Part shown: in pieces, positions 25,198 through 35,271 of the stretch | Layout: every line of letters begins with the position of its first letter | Position numbering within the stretch: the stretch's first letter is position 1 | Assembly (NCBI RefSeq): GCF_036226605.1 | Contig: NZ_CP109000.1 | Coordinates: 1,612,001-1,676,000, forward strand | Source of the DNA: Streptomyces sp. NBC_00704 | GTDB taxonomy: Bacteria > Actinomycetota > Actinomycetes > Streptomycetales > Streptomycetaceae | Length of the DNA: 64,000 bases | Direction: 5' to 3' | The notes under the pieces: generated by a model | What the model was told of the DNA's origin: nothing | Databases searched by the model: none | Seen by the model: only the letters and a program-made list of their open reading frames with translations | Position numbers and translations under genes: made by a program

Positions 25198-26706
25198 ATG
25201 ACAGCTTTCTCCAGGAGCGGCAACGGACGCAGGAGCGTCGCGACCCTCATATGCGGTGCGCTGGCCGCCGGGGGGCTCGCAGCCGCCGGCGCCGCCGCGT
25301 TGGCCCCGGGGGCCGCCTACGCCTCCAGCCACCGGGAGGCTCCTCTCATCTCGGGCACACCGCAGTACGACAACACCGACGTGTACGCGTTCGTCAGCCC
25401 GGACCACCCGGACACGACGACGATCGTCGCGAACTGGATCCCGTTCGAGGAGCCCGCGGGCGGCCCGAACTTCTTCCCGTTCGCCGAGGACGCCCAGTAC
25501 GACCTGCACATCGACAACAACGGCGACGCGAAGGAGGACCTGACCTTCCGTTACACGTTCAAGACGCACACGAAGAACAAGAAGACGTTCCTCTACAACA
25601 CCGGCGCCGTCGACAGTCTGTACGACCCCGACCTGAACGTGACGCAGTCGTACGACCTCGAACTGCTCAAGCTGAAGAAGGGGAAGGTCGAGCACAGGAC
25701 GAAGATCGCGGACGACGTGCCGGTGGCGCCGTCGAACGTGGGCAAGGCGTCGATGCCGAACTACAAGAAGCTGCGCGACCAGGCGATCTACAAGCTGCCC
25801 AACGGCGCGAAGACGTTCGCCGGCCAGGCCGACGACCCGTTCTTCCTGGACCTGCGCGTCTTCGACCTGCTCTACGGCGGCGACCTCTCCGAGGTCGGCA
25901 ACGACACGCTCAAGGGCTACAACGTCAACTCCATCGCGCTCCAGGTCCCGAGCGACATGATCGCCGAGTCGAAGCACCAGCCGATCGTCGGCATCTGGTC
26001 GACGACCCAGCGCCAGAACGCCCAGGGCTACTACTCGCAGGTCTCCCGGCTGGGCAACCCGCTGGTCAACGAGGTCGTCAACCCGATCAAGGACAAGGAC
26101 CGGTTCAACGCGTCCCAGCCCAAGGACGACGGCCAGTTCCTGAAGAACGTCACCAACCCCGAGCTGCCCAAGCTCATCGAGGCGATCTACAAGATCAAGG
26201 CGCCGGCCGAGCCGCGCAACGACCTCGTCGACGTGTTCCTGAAGGGCGTCAAGGGCCTCAACCAGCCCCCGTACGTGACGCCTTCGGAGGAGCTGCGCCT
26301 CAACACCTCGATCAAGCCGTCCATGCACCCGAAGCGGCTGGGCGTCCTCGACGGTGACAACGCGGGCTTCCCGAACGGCCGCCGCCTCACCGACGACGTG
26401 ATCGACGCCTCGCTCCAGGTGGTCGAGGGCGAACTGGTCGGCTCCAAGAACGACCTGGGCGACGCGGTCGACAAGAACGACAAGGGCTTCGAGACGTCCT
26501 TCCCCTACGTCGCCCTGCCCACCGAGGGCTCGCGCGGCGCGAGCGCCAAGAGCGGCGCCGACGTCCGCAGCCAGCTCGGCGACGCCCTCACCGGCTCGAC
26601 CGACAACACCACGCTGATCGCGTCCTCCGCGGGCGCGGGCGCTGCGGGCATCCTCCTCATCGGCGGCGGCCTGATGTGGTGGCGTGGCCGGCGGCGGGCC
26701 TACTAG
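25198..26706 (+). CDS. DUF4331 family secreted, membrane-anchored protein
   Basis: A signal peptide (GRRSVATLICGALAAGGLAAAGAAALAPGAAYA, cleaved near ASSH) leads to ASSHREAPLISGTPQYDNTDVYAFVSPD, the hallmark of DUF4331. The domain continues through YDLHIDNNGDAKEDLTFRYTF and NVNSIALQVPSDMI to about residue 455. The C-terminus has one helix (AAGILLIGGGLMWW) and a positive tail RGRRRAY, so the protein is exported and held at the membrane. Molecular function is not established. It is divergent from sigK and followed by two hairpins, then TPR and NicO genes, suggesting a stress- or metal-related envelope role. Confidence 0.9.
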   Translation: MTAFSRSGNGRRSVATLICGALAAGGLAAAGAAALAPGAAYASSHREAPLISGTPQYDNTDVYAFVSPDHPDTTTIVANWIPFEEPAGGPNFFPFAEDAQYDLHIDNNGDAKEDLTFRYTFKTHTKNKKTFLYNTGAVDSLYDPDLNVTQSYDLELLKLKKGKVEHRTKIADDVPVAPSNVGKASMPNYKKLRDQAIYKLPNGAKTFAGQADDPFFLDLRVFDLLYGGDLSEVGNDTLKGYNVNSIALQVPSDMIAESKHQPIVGIWSTTQRQNAQGYYSQVSRLGNPLVNEVVNPIKDKDRFNASQPKDDGQFLKNVTNPELPKLIEAIYKIKAPAEPRNDLVDVFLKGVKGLNQPPYVTPSEELRLNTSIKPSMHPKRLGVLDGDNAGFPNGRRLTDDVIDASLQVVEGELVGSKNDLGDAVDKNDKGFETSFPYVALPTEGSRGASAKSGADVRSQLGDALTGSTDNTTLIASSAGAGAAGILLIGGGLMWWRGRRRAY

Positions 26707-26721
26707 GCCCTCCCCCTGAAC

Positions 26722-26752
26722 GGGCCGGGGAGAATCCTGCGCTCCCCGGCCC
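26722..26752 (+). terminator. Hairpin terminator after the DUF4331 gene
   Basis: GGGCCGGGGAG and CTCCCCGGCCC form a perfect 11-bp stem with a 9-nt loop, 16 bp after the stop codon. No U-run follows, as is usual in Streptomyces. Confidence 0.82.
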
Positions 26753-26765
26753 TGTCCCACCGACT

Positions 26766-26807
26766 GGCGCGGCCCGCGTACTCATCCCCCACGGCGCGGG
26801 CCGCGCC
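26766..26807. terminator. Second hairpin between the DUF4331 and TPR genes
   Basis: GGCGCGGCCCGCG and CGCGGGCCGCGCC form a perfect 13-bp stem with a 16-nt loop. Directly following the first terminator, it may back up termination or protect the 5' end of the TPR-nicO message. Confidence 0.7.
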
Positions 26808-26855
26808 GCCCCCACGTGAGCAGACGGAACCACCCCAGGCGACCTAGGAGAGGGC

Positions 26856-28784
26856 ATGTCCGCGCGGACGAACGACGGCGAACCGGAGCACACCCCACCG
26901 GTCTGCGCCCGACCGGCACCGGTCACCGGCGAACCGGACTCCGGTGCACCGGTCTCGCACCGGGACCAGCCGGCGCCGACCGCCGCCTCCGCGGAGGCCC
27001 CCGGCCCGCGGCACGCGACCGGGGCCGCACCGGGAACGGCGACCGCCCCGCAGACGGGCGTGACCGCGGAGACCGCCGTCGACGCCGACACCGCCACCGG
27101 CCCCGGAACCGTCGGTTCCGCCGGCGCCGGGGACGAATGCGGCGCCGACGCGGACACGGCCGTCGTCGCCACGGACGCGGACGCCGGCGCAGGCGCGGAC
27201 GCCCCTGCCGGGGCGGAGGCCGACACCCACTCGGACGCCCCCGTCGGTGCGGACGCCGCCGGTGCGGCGGCCCTCGCGGGCGCGCAGGGCGTCGACGCAG
27301 ACACGCGCGCCGGTGCGGACGCTGACGCAGATGCGGAAGCGCCCGCCGGTGTGGAGGCCCCCGCCGGTGCGAAGGCCCCCGCCGGTACGGAGGCCTGCGG
27401 CGTCGAGGTCGACGAGCGGGTCGTCGCCGTGCGGCGGGCGGGGGCCGCCGGGCGTCGCTGGCGGGCCGCCCAGCTCACCGCCTGCGCCGCCATGCTGGCC
27501 GTGGCGCTGACCGCCGGGGCGATCGCGTTCGGCGCGGCCCACGAGGGACGGGACATGCCCGTGGCGACCGCCGCCGCGGTCTCCCCCGGCCTCCTCGCCG
27601 GCGGCGACCTCGACGCGAGCATCACCGCCCTGCAAGGTCATCTGCGCGTCCAGCCGAGGGACTTCGGCGGCTGGGCCACCCTGGGGCTGGCCTACGTCGA
27701 GCAGGCCCGCACCAACGGAGACCCCTCCCGTTACCCGCAGGCCGAGCAGGCCCTGAAGCGTTCCCTCTCCCTGCGTCCCGGCAACGACGAGGCGCTGGCC
27801 GGCCGGGCCGCCCTCGCCGCCGCCCGGCACGACTTCGCGAACGCCCTGAAGCTGGCCGACCGGGTCCTGGAGCAGAACCCCTACAACGAGCGCGCGCTGT
27901 GCTCCCGTGTCGACGCCCTCGTCGAGCTGGGCCGCTACGACGAAGCCGAGGCGGCCGTCCGCGTCGCGGACCAGCGGCGGCCCGGCGTACCGGTGTTCAC
28001 CCGCTACGCCTACGTCCACGAACTGCGCGGCGACGTCGCCACCGCCCGCCGGGTCCTGGAGCGGGCGCTCACCGCGGCCACCTCGCCCGGCGACATCGCC
28101 TACGTCGCCGCCCAGCTGGGCCAACTCGCCTGGAACCAGGGCGACTACGCCACCGCCCTCACCCACTACGCCCGCGCCCTCGCCGCCGACGAGAACTACC
28201 TTCCCGCACTCGAGGGCCGCGCCCGCGCGCAGGCCGCGAGCGGACAGCGGGCCGAGGCCGTCAAGGGGCTGGAGCTGATCGTCGCCCGCTACCCGCTCCC
28301 CGCACCGCTGGTGGAGCTGGGCGAGCTGTACGAGGCCCGGGGCGGCGCCGGAGACCGCGCGAAGGCCGGGGAGCAGTACGCGCTCGTCGACGCGTGGACC
28401 GCGATCGCCCGTGCCAACGGCGTCAACGCCGACCTGGACACCGCGCTCGCCGCCGCCGACCACGGCGACCGGGCGACGGCCCTGCGCGCGGCCCGCGACG
28501 ACTGGTCCCGCCGGCACACCGTGCACACGGCGGACGCCCTCGCCTGGGCCCTGCACGTCAACGGCAAGGACGCCGAGGCCCTCCCCTACGCCCGTCAGGC
28601 CACGGCCACCGGCTACCGCAACGCGGCCTTCCTCTACCACCGCGGCGTGATCGAGCAGGCGACCGGCCACCGGGCCGACGCCCGGACGCATCTGTCCGCC
28701 GCGCTGAAGCTGAACCCCGGGTTCTCGCCGCTGGGCGCCCGCCAGGCCCGCGCGGCCCTCAAGACGCTGGAGGCGGGCAAGTGA
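26856..28784 (+). CDS. Membrane-anchored TPR-repeat protein
   Basis: AGGAGAGG precedes ATG 26856. Residues 1-185 are low-complexity, Ala/Gly/Asp/Thr-rich (ADADAGAGADAPAGAEADTHS style). One membrane helix follows at about 204-229 (AAQLTACAAMLAVALTAGAIAF). The extracytoplasmic part (about 245-642) is a TPR array with repeats such as WATLGLAYVEQARTNGD, YPQAEQALKRSLSLRPGNDEALAGRAAL and FANALKLADRVLEQNPYNERAL, giving a scaffold for protein contacts. It overlaps the NicO transporter gene by 4 bp (GTGA), so the two act together. The long N-terminal tail is unusual. Confidence 0.88.
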   Translation: MSARTNDGEPEHTPPVCARPAPVTGEPDSGAPVSHRDQPAPTAASAEAPGPRHATGAAPGTATAPQTGVTAETAVDADTATGPGTVGSAGAGDECGADADTAVVATDADAGAGADAPAGAEADTHSDAPVGADAAGAAALAGAQGVDADTRAGADADADAEAPAGVEAPAGAKAPAGTEACGVEVDERVVAVRRAGAAGRRWRAAQLTACAAMLAVALTAGAIAFGAAHEGRDMPVATAAAVSPGLLAGGDLDASITALQGHLRVQPRDFGGWATLGLAYVEQARTNGDPSRYPQAEQALKRSLSLRPGNDEALAGRAALAAARHDFANALKLADRVLEQNPYNERALCSRVDALVELGRYDEAEAAVRVADQRRPGVPVFTRYAYVHELRGDVATARRVLERALTAATSPGDIAYVAAQLGQLAWNQGDYATALTHYARALAADENYLPALEGRARAQAASGQRAEAVKGLELIVARYPLPAPLVELGELYEARGGAGDRAKAGEQYALVDAWTAIARANGVNADLDTALAAADHGDRATALRAARDDWSRRHTVHTADALAWALHVNGKDAEALPYARQATATGYRNAAFLYHRGVIEQATGHRADARTHLSAALKLNPGFSPLGARQARAALKTLEAGK

Positions 28785-30508
28785 GCACCCGTCGTCTGTT
28801 CGCCTCCTGCGCGGCCGTGCTCACGGCCGGCTGCGCGCTCGTGCTGGTCCCTTCCACCGGCGCGAGCGCGCACCCGCTCGGCAACTTCACCGTCAACCGC
28901 TACGACGGCCTCGTCGCCGCCCCGGGGCAGCTGCGCGTCGACCATGTCGAGGACCTCGCCGAGATCCCGGCGACCCAGGCGAAGCCGGACATCGAGCGGC
29001 TCGGGATGGACGCCTGGGCGCGGGAGCGCTGCGCGACGGCCGCCGCCGGCAGCAGGCTCACCGTCGACGGCCGTGCCGTGGCCCTCGCCGCGGGCGCGGG
29101 CAAGGCGTCCGTGCGGCCCGGCCAGGCGGGGCTCGACACGCTGCGCGTGGAGTGCCGGCTGACCGCCCCGCTGCCCGACGTCGCCGCCGGGGACGCCGTA
29201 TCCGTCGACTTCCACAGCGCGGGCGTCTCCTCCGGGCCCGGCTGGCGGGAGATCACCGCGCGCGGCGACCGGATGACGCTCACCGCGTCCGACGTCCCGA
29301 AGAAGTCGCTGTCGGGCGAACTGATCAGTTATCCGAAGGAGTTGCTCTCCTCCCCGGCGGACACGTCGACCGCGTCCGTGCGGGTGCGGCCGGGTGGCGC
29401 GGCGCTCGTCGAACAGGACCGGGACGCACCGGCCGCCTCCGTGCTGCCGCGCGGCGCCGACCGCTGGACACGGGCCCTGGACGACCTGGTCGCCCGGCAG
29501 CACCTCACGCTCGGCTTCGCCGCGCTGGCCCTGGTGATCGCCGTCGGTCTCGGCGCGCTGCACGCGGTCGCCCCCGGGCACGGCAAGACCATCATGGCCG
29601 CGACGGCGGCCGCCCGCGGCGGCCGGGCGCGGATGAAGGACGTGCTGCCGCTCGCCGCATCGGTCACCGTCACGCACACGCTCGGCGTCGTCGCCCTGGG
29701 CCTCCTCGTCACCGCCGGTTCGGCCGCGGCGCCCTCGGTGATCGCCTGGCTGGGACTGGCGAGCGGCGCGCTGGTGCTCTTCGCGGGCGTGACCCTGGCC
29801 CGCCGCGCCTGGCGCGGCCGGGGCGGCGCCGCGCACGGACACGGACACACCCACCCTCACCCGCATCCCCACCCGCACCCGCAGGGCGGTCACTCGCCCG
29901 ACCGCGAGCCCGCGAAAGCCGCGGACCGTCAACTCGCCCTCGTCGGGGCCACCACCGCGCACACCCATACGCATCCCGGTTCCGAGGACGCGTCCGGCCA
30001 CGGGCACGGCCACAGCCACGACCCCGGTCCCGGCCACGGCCGTCCGCACGAGCACGAGCACGAGCACCGGCACGAAGACGGTCACGCACACGGGCCCGAG
30101 CACGACCACGGACACACCCACACCCACACGCACGGCGGCCACACCCACACCCATGCCGTCGCCCCCACTCTGCGCGGCACGCTCCTGCTCGGGTTCGCCG
30201 GCGGCATGGTGCCCAGTCCGTCGGCGGTCGTCGTGCTGGTCGGCGCGGCCGCGCTCGGGCAGGCCTGGTTCGGGCTGCTGCTCGTCGTCGCGTACGGCGT
30301 CGGCCTCGCGCTGACCCTGACCGCCGCCGGGTTCGCCGTCGTCCGGCTCGGCGCGGGGGCGACCCGCCTGCTGGACCGGCAGCCGCGCTGGACGGCCCAC
30401 CCGGCCGTGACGACCGTGCGGCGCAACCTGCCCCTGTGGTCCGCGTTCCTCGTGGTGGTCCTCGGCGCCGGACTGGTGCTCAGGGGGGCCGCATCCGTAC
30501 TGGGCTGA
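28781..30508 (+). CDS. NicO/RcnA family nickel-cobalt transporter with extracellular N-domain
   Basis: The N-terminus has a signal peptide (cleavage near GASAHPLG), then an exported domain (HPLGNFTVNRYDGLVAAPGQLRVDHVEDLAEIPA, about 29-215) seen in actinobacterial metal transporters. Six or so helices follow, with GLGALHAVAPGHGKTIMAA carrying the family motif H-x4-GHGK-type. The loop from about 351 to 462 is very rich in His (GHGHTHPHPHPHPHPQGG, HEHEHEHRHEDGHAHG), a metal-buffering segment. The second conserved block is GFAGGMVPSPSAVVVLVGA. GTG 28781 overlaps the TPR stop. Import versus export cannot be decided from sequence. Confidence 0.9.
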   Translation: MSTRRLFASCAAVLTAGCALVLVPSTGASAHPLGNFTVNRYDGLVAAPGQLRVDHVEDLAEIPATQAKPDIERLGMDAWARERCATAAAGSRLTVDGRAVALAAGAGKASVRPGQAGLDTLRVECRLTAPLPDVAAGDAVSVDFHSAGVSSGPGWREITARGDRMTLTASDVPKKSLSGELISYPKELLSSPADTSTASVRVRPGGAALVEQDRDAPAASVLPRGADRWTRALDDLVARQHLTLGFAALALVIAVGLGALHAVAPGHGKTIMAATAAARGGRARMKDVLPLAASVTVTHTLGVVALGLLVTAGSAAAPSVIAWLGLASGALVLFAGVTLARRAWRGRGGAAHGHGHTHPHPHPHPHPQGGHSPDREPAKAADRQLALVGATTAHTHTHPGSEDASGHGHGHSHDPGPGHGRPHEHEHEHRHEDGHAHGPEHDHGHTHTHTHGGHTHTHAVAPTLRGTLLLGFAGGMVPSPSAVVVLVGAAALGQAWFGLLLVVAYGVGLALTLTAAGFAVVRLGAGATRLLDRQPRWTAHPAVTTVRRNLPLWSAFLVVVLGAGLVLRGAASVLG

Positions 30509-30568
30509 GCTACGTTGGTGGGGTTGCGGAGGTTTTCGCCCGGATGCGAAGAGCGAAATGGGGGCGCG

Positions 30569-32215
30569 GTGTCCGAAGAACCGGGCAGTGAACGTCTGAT
30601 CGCGGGCCGCTACCGTCTGCTGACGCCGCTCGGCGAGGGCGGCATGGGCACGGTGTGGCGGGCCCGGGACGAGGTGCTGCACCGTGAGGTCGCGGTCAAG
30701 GAGGTGCGCGCGCCGCACGGTCTGGCCGCCGCCGACGTCGAGCGCCTGTACGCCCGGCTGGAGCGCGAGGCCTGGGCGGCCGCCCGGGTCGCGAACCGCA
30801 ACGTCGTCACCGTGTACGACGTGGCCGTCCAGGACGGGCGGCCCTGGATCGTCATGGAGATCGTGCACGGCATCTCGCTGGCCGAACTGCTCGACGCCGA
30901 GGGGCCGCTCGAACCGGCACGGGCCGCGCACATCGGCGCCGAGGTGCTGGCCGCGCTGCGGGCCGCCCATGAGGCGGGCGTGCTGCACCGGGACGTCAAA
31001 CCGGCCAACGTGCTGATGTCGAACGACGGCCGGGTGGTGCTCACCGACTTCGGCATCGCCACCGTCGAGGGCACCTCCGCGCTGACCATGACCGGCGAGG
31101 TCATCGGCTCCCCCGAGTTCCTCGCGCCGGAGCGCGCGCTGGGCCGTACGCCGGGGCCCGAGTCGGACCTGTGGTCGCTCGGCGTGCTGCTGTACGCGGC
31201 CGTCGAGGGCAACTCCCCCTTCCGGTACGACACTCCGCTGAGCACGCTCCGGGCGGTCGTCGACGAGGAGCTGCCGCCGCCGCGGCGTGCGGGACCGCTC
31301 GCGCCGGTGATCGAGGGCCTGCTGCGCAAGGACCCGGCCGAACGCCTGCCCGCCGACCGGGCCGAGCGGGACCTGCGGCTGGTCGCGGCCGGGGGCACGC
31401 CCTCCGCGGCCGGCGATCCCGGTACGGCCGGCGGGGCGTACGCGCCCTTTCCGCCGACGGCGGCGACCCGCGCCGAACCCTTCCGGCACGGTTCCGCGGG
31501 CGCCACGGGCCCGACCGCGCCGCAGCCGTGGGCGACGGGACCGGACGGCGCGCCGGGGCGGTCGCCCTCTCCGGCGGAGCCTGACCGGGGCCGGCGGGCC
31601 GGCGTGCTCCTCGTCGCGGGGGTCGCGGTGCTGGCGCTGGCGGTCGCGGGACTGACGTACGGGCTGCTGCACCGGAACGACGGCCGCGAGGGCGATTCCG
31701 GCGACGTCACGAACAGCGCCTCGGAGGCGGTGAGTTCGCCAGCGCCGCAGCGGCAGGCGAGCGAGTCGGCCGCCGCGTCGCCGAGCCAGAGCCCGAGCCC
31801 GAGCGGGAGCCCCTCGTCCGCCGCGCCGGAGCAGACGGTCTCGGTCGTCGTCGCCGGCTCGCACACGGACTACACCGGCGTGTGTCCGCCGCAGGACTCC
31901 GACGCACCCGCGTTCACCGCGACGATCACGGTGGGGCGGCTGCCCGCGACGGTGTCCTACCGCTGGGTCACGAAGGACGGCGAGCTGTCCGGGCAGACCT
32001 GGAAGACGCTCGACTTCCCCTCGGGCGGCGCGAAGTCGAAGCAGGACAAGGTGATCGTGTCGACGTACGCCGGGAGCGGCACCTACCGCAACTCCATCGC
32101 CGTCGAGGTGCGTGATCCGGTGAAGGCGACGTCGCAGCCCGTGCCGTTCTCGGTGACCTGCGAGACGGAGACCCCGTCGGGCGGGGCCTCCCCCTCCTCC
32201 TCTCCGTCCGAGTGA
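30569..32215 (+). CDS. Transmembrane serine/threonine protein kinase
   Basis: The kinase domain is at the N-terminus: GRYRLLTPLGEGGMGTVW (P-loop), Lys44 in VAVKEV, the catalytic loop HRDVKPANVLM with Asp142, DFGIA, and GSPEFLAPERAL. A Pro/Ala-rich juxtamembrane linker leads to one helix (about 344-366, AGVLLVAGVAVLALAVAGLTYGLL). The outer region has a Ser/Pro-rich stalk and a small domain (about 415-540: TVSVVVAGSHTDYTGVCPP ... VPFSVTCETE) with two Cys. No PASTA repeats. GTG 30569 is the start. It follows the nicO gene after 60 bp on the same strand. Confidence 0.93.
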   Translation: MSEEPGSERLIAGRYRLLTPLGEGGMGTVWRARDEVLHREVAVKEVRAPHGLAAADVERLYARLEREAWAAARVANRNVVTVYDVAVQDGRPWIVMEIVHGISLAELLDAEGPLEPARAAHIGAEVLAALRAAHEAGVLHRDVKPANVLMSNDGRVVLTDFGIATVEGTSALTMTGEVIGSPEFLAPERALGRTPGPESDLWSLGVLLYAAVEGNSPFRYDTPLSTLRAVVDEELPPPRRAGPLAPVIEGLLRKDPAERLPADRAERDLRLVAAGGTPSAAGDPGTAGGAYAPFPPTAATRAEPFRHGSAGATGPTAPQPWATGPDGAPGRSPSPAEPDRGRRAGVLLVAGVAVLALAVAGLTYGLLHRNDGREGDSGDVTNSASEAVSSPAPQRQASESAAASPSQSPSPSGSPSSAAPEQTVSVVVAGSHTDYTGVCPPQDSDAPAFTATITVGRLPATVSYRWVTKDGELSGQTWKTLDFPSGGAKSKQDKVIVSTYAGSGTYRNSIAVEVRDPVKATSQPVPFSVTCETETPSGGASPSSSPSE

Positions 32216-32230
32216 GCCGGGGGCGGGCGG

Positions 32231-33037
32231 TCAGGCCGCGCTGTTGAGGACCGGGAGGTAGCCGCCCGAGTGCCCGGAGGCGGTCGGGTGGTAGGACTCG
32301 CCGATGTTCAGCAGGTCGAGGCTGTGCAGCCAGGAGCTGCCGGAGCAGATCTCATGGCCGCTGAACGGGGTGCGGACGTCGCCGAAGACGAAGCCGTGGG
32401 CGGCGGCCCGCCGGGCCACGGCGGCGTCGAGGTAGTCGGCCGCGCCGTTGATGGCGGAGCGCTTGGTGTCGGACAGGCCGAGGCACAGGGCGCCGACCCG
32501 GTAGAAGCGGGGATAGCCGATGACGACGACGCGCGCGTGCGGAGCCCGGGAGCTGATCGCCGAGTAGACGCCGTCGAGTTTGCCGGGGAGCGTCGAGTCG
32601 ACGTAGGCCCGGGCGGTGGCGATGCGGCTCAGGCAGCCGCTGTCGGAGCTGGTGACACAGGTCGTCATGACGTCGGCGAAGCCTGCGTCGTTGCCGCCGA
32701 TGGTGATCGAGACGAGGCCGGTGGAGGAGTTCAGGCCGCCGAGCTGACTCGCCAGAACATCACCCGTACGGGCTCCCGAACAAGCCGCGAAGGTGAAGGA
32801 GGCGGGGCCGTGGGCGGCGTTCCAGAGGTACGGATACGCCTTGGTGCTGCGCTTGCAGGCGCCGCTGGAGCTGAGGTAGCTCCCCGCGCCGACGCCGGAC
32901 GAGTAGGAGTCGCCGAGGGCCACATAGCCGCCGGTGGCGGCGAGTTGGGATCCCTGCGCGGCGCCCGCCCCGGTGAGGGTGGCGCCGAGGGCGAGGAGGA
33001 CTGAGCTGACGAATACGACAAGTCGGGAACGTCTCAT
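32231..33037 (-). CDS. Secreted SGNH-hydrolase lipase/esterase
   Basis: The 268-residue protein has a signal peptide (cut near AAQGSQ, residue 30) and the GDSL/SGNH blocks: YVALGDSYSSG with nucleophile Ser44, SITIGGNDAGF (block III Asn), and ESYHPTASGH with catalytic His about 250. Six Cys suggest three disulfides, as in the crystallised Streptomyces lipases of this family. AAAGGAGG lies 7 nt before ATG 33037, a near-perfect Shine-Dalgarno. Convergent with the kinase gene with only 15 bp between stops. Confidence 0.95.
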   Translation of the reverse strand: MRRSRLVVFVSSVLLALGATLTGAGAAQGSQLAATGGYVALGDSYSSGVGAGSYLSSSGACKRSTKAYPYLWNAAHGPASFTFAACSGARTGDVLASQLGGLNSSTGLVSITIGGNDAGFADVMTTCVTSSDSGCLSRIATARAYVDSTLPGKLDGVYSAISSRAPHARVVVIGYPRFYRVGALCLGLSDTKRSAINGAADYLDAAVARRAAAHGFVFGDVRTPFSGHEICSGSSWLHSLDLLNIGESYHPTASGHSGGYLPVLNSAA

Positions 33038-33357
33038 GGAACCTCCTTTAGCAGGTTCTCTGCCACAACTTTCGTAGCAAGCACCCGCATTGACGGGAAG
33101 TGTCCATGCCAAGACCCTTTAGGCCCCGCACGCCGTTCGGCACCGGCCGGGGCCGTCCGGACCCGGAAGGGCCGGTGCGGAAGGGCGGGTGCGGAAGGGC
33201 GGGTGCGGAAGGGTTCCTGACCCGCCGTCGGGAGAGGACCCGCCGTCGGGAGAAGGGGTGAAGAGCGCCCGCACGCGACACGTCCGGCATTGCCGACACA
33301 CCGCGCGGACCACGGAAACCGGGTGCGCACGGGCCCCCGGTGCCCGATCATGGCCGC
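33038..33357. other. Divergent intergenic region between the lipase and AAA ATPase genes
   Basis: 320 bp with promoters for both directions. Near the lipase it contains the only AT-rich stretch (33045-33120). The middle carries two tandem repeats annotated separately. No ORF with a credible start was seen. Confidence 0.6.
33174..33253. repeat. Two short tandem repeats upstream of the AAA ATPase gene
   Basis: GGGTGCGGAAGGGC-type units occur three times (33174-33213), followed by GACCCGCCGTCGGGAGAG twice with an 18-bp period (33219-33253). Confidence 0.75.
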
Positions 33358-34452
<1,095 letters not shown>

Positions 34453-34497
34453 CCGCTCCGGGGCACACGCACGCGGCCCGGGTGTTTTGATGGAGGT

Positions 34498-35271
34498 ATG
34501 ACGCTGTACGTCGGTACGTCGGGCTGGCAGTACAAGGACTGGAAGGGCGTGCTGTACCCGGCGGACGTGCCCGTGCGGCGGTGGCTGGAGGAGTACACCG
34601 CCCACTTCGCCACCGTCGAGATCAACAACGCGTTCTACCGGCTGCCCTCGCGGGAGACCTTCGCGTCCTGGGCCGAGCGCGTCCCGTCCGACTTCACCGT
34701 CGCGGTGAAGGCGAGCCGCTTTCTGACCCACATCAAACGGCTGCGCGACCCCGAGGAGCCCGTGCACCGGCTGATGGCCCACGCGGCGGGGCTCGGGCCG
34801 CGCCTGGGGCCGGTGCTGCTCCAGCTGCCGCCGACGCTGCGCGGCGATCCGGGGCTGCTGGACGCCTGCCTGGCCTGCTTCCCGGCGGGCGTCCGCGTCG
34901 CGGTGGAGCCGCGGCACGACTCCTGGTGGACGGCGGAGGTGCGGGAGGTGCTGCGGTCCCGGGGCGCGGCCCTGTGCTGGGCCGACGTCGCGTCGCGGCC
35001 CGTCACCCCGCTGTGGCGCACCGCCGACTGGGGGTACGTCCGCTTCCACCAGGGCCGGGCCCGGCCCTGGCCGCGCTACGGGCACCGGGCGCTGGAGACC
35101 TGGGTCGACCGCGTCGCGACGACCTGGGCGCGCGACGCCGACGTCTACGCGTACTTCAACAACGACCCGGGCGGCGCGGCCGTCGGCGACGCGGCGCTGT
35201 TCGGCCGGACGGCGGAGCGGGCGGGCCTGCGGGTGACGCGCACACCACGCGCACTCGCCGCCCGCGGCTGA
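34498..35271 (+). CDS. DUF72 domain protein (YecE family)
   Basis: The 257-residue product starts MTLYVGTSGWQYKDWKGVLYP, contains HFATVEINNAFYRLPSRETFASWAERVP and FTVAVKASRFLTHIKRL, all hallmarks of DUF72 TIM-barrel-like proteins, and ends with YAYFNNDPGGAAVGDA. Full-length for the family. Biochemical function is unknown. ATG 34498 lies 45 bp after the ATPase gene. Confidence 0.93.
   Translation: MTLYVGTSGWQYKDWKGVLYPADVPVRRWLEEYTAHFATVEINNAFYRLPSRETFASWAERVPSDFTVAVKASRFLTHIKRLRDPEEPVHRLMAHAAGLGPRLGPVLLQLPPTLRGDPGLLDACLACFPAGVRVAVEPRHDSWWTAEVREVLRSRGAALCWADVASRPVTPLWRTADWGYVRFHQGRARPWPRYGHRALETWVDRVATTWARDADVYAYFNNDPGGAAVGDAALFGRTAERAGLRVTRTPRALAARG

Noticed and set aside
27899..28780. Upstream extension of the NicO gene frame
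   Set aside because: Overlaps the conserved TPR frame; signal peptide begins exactly at GTG 28781.
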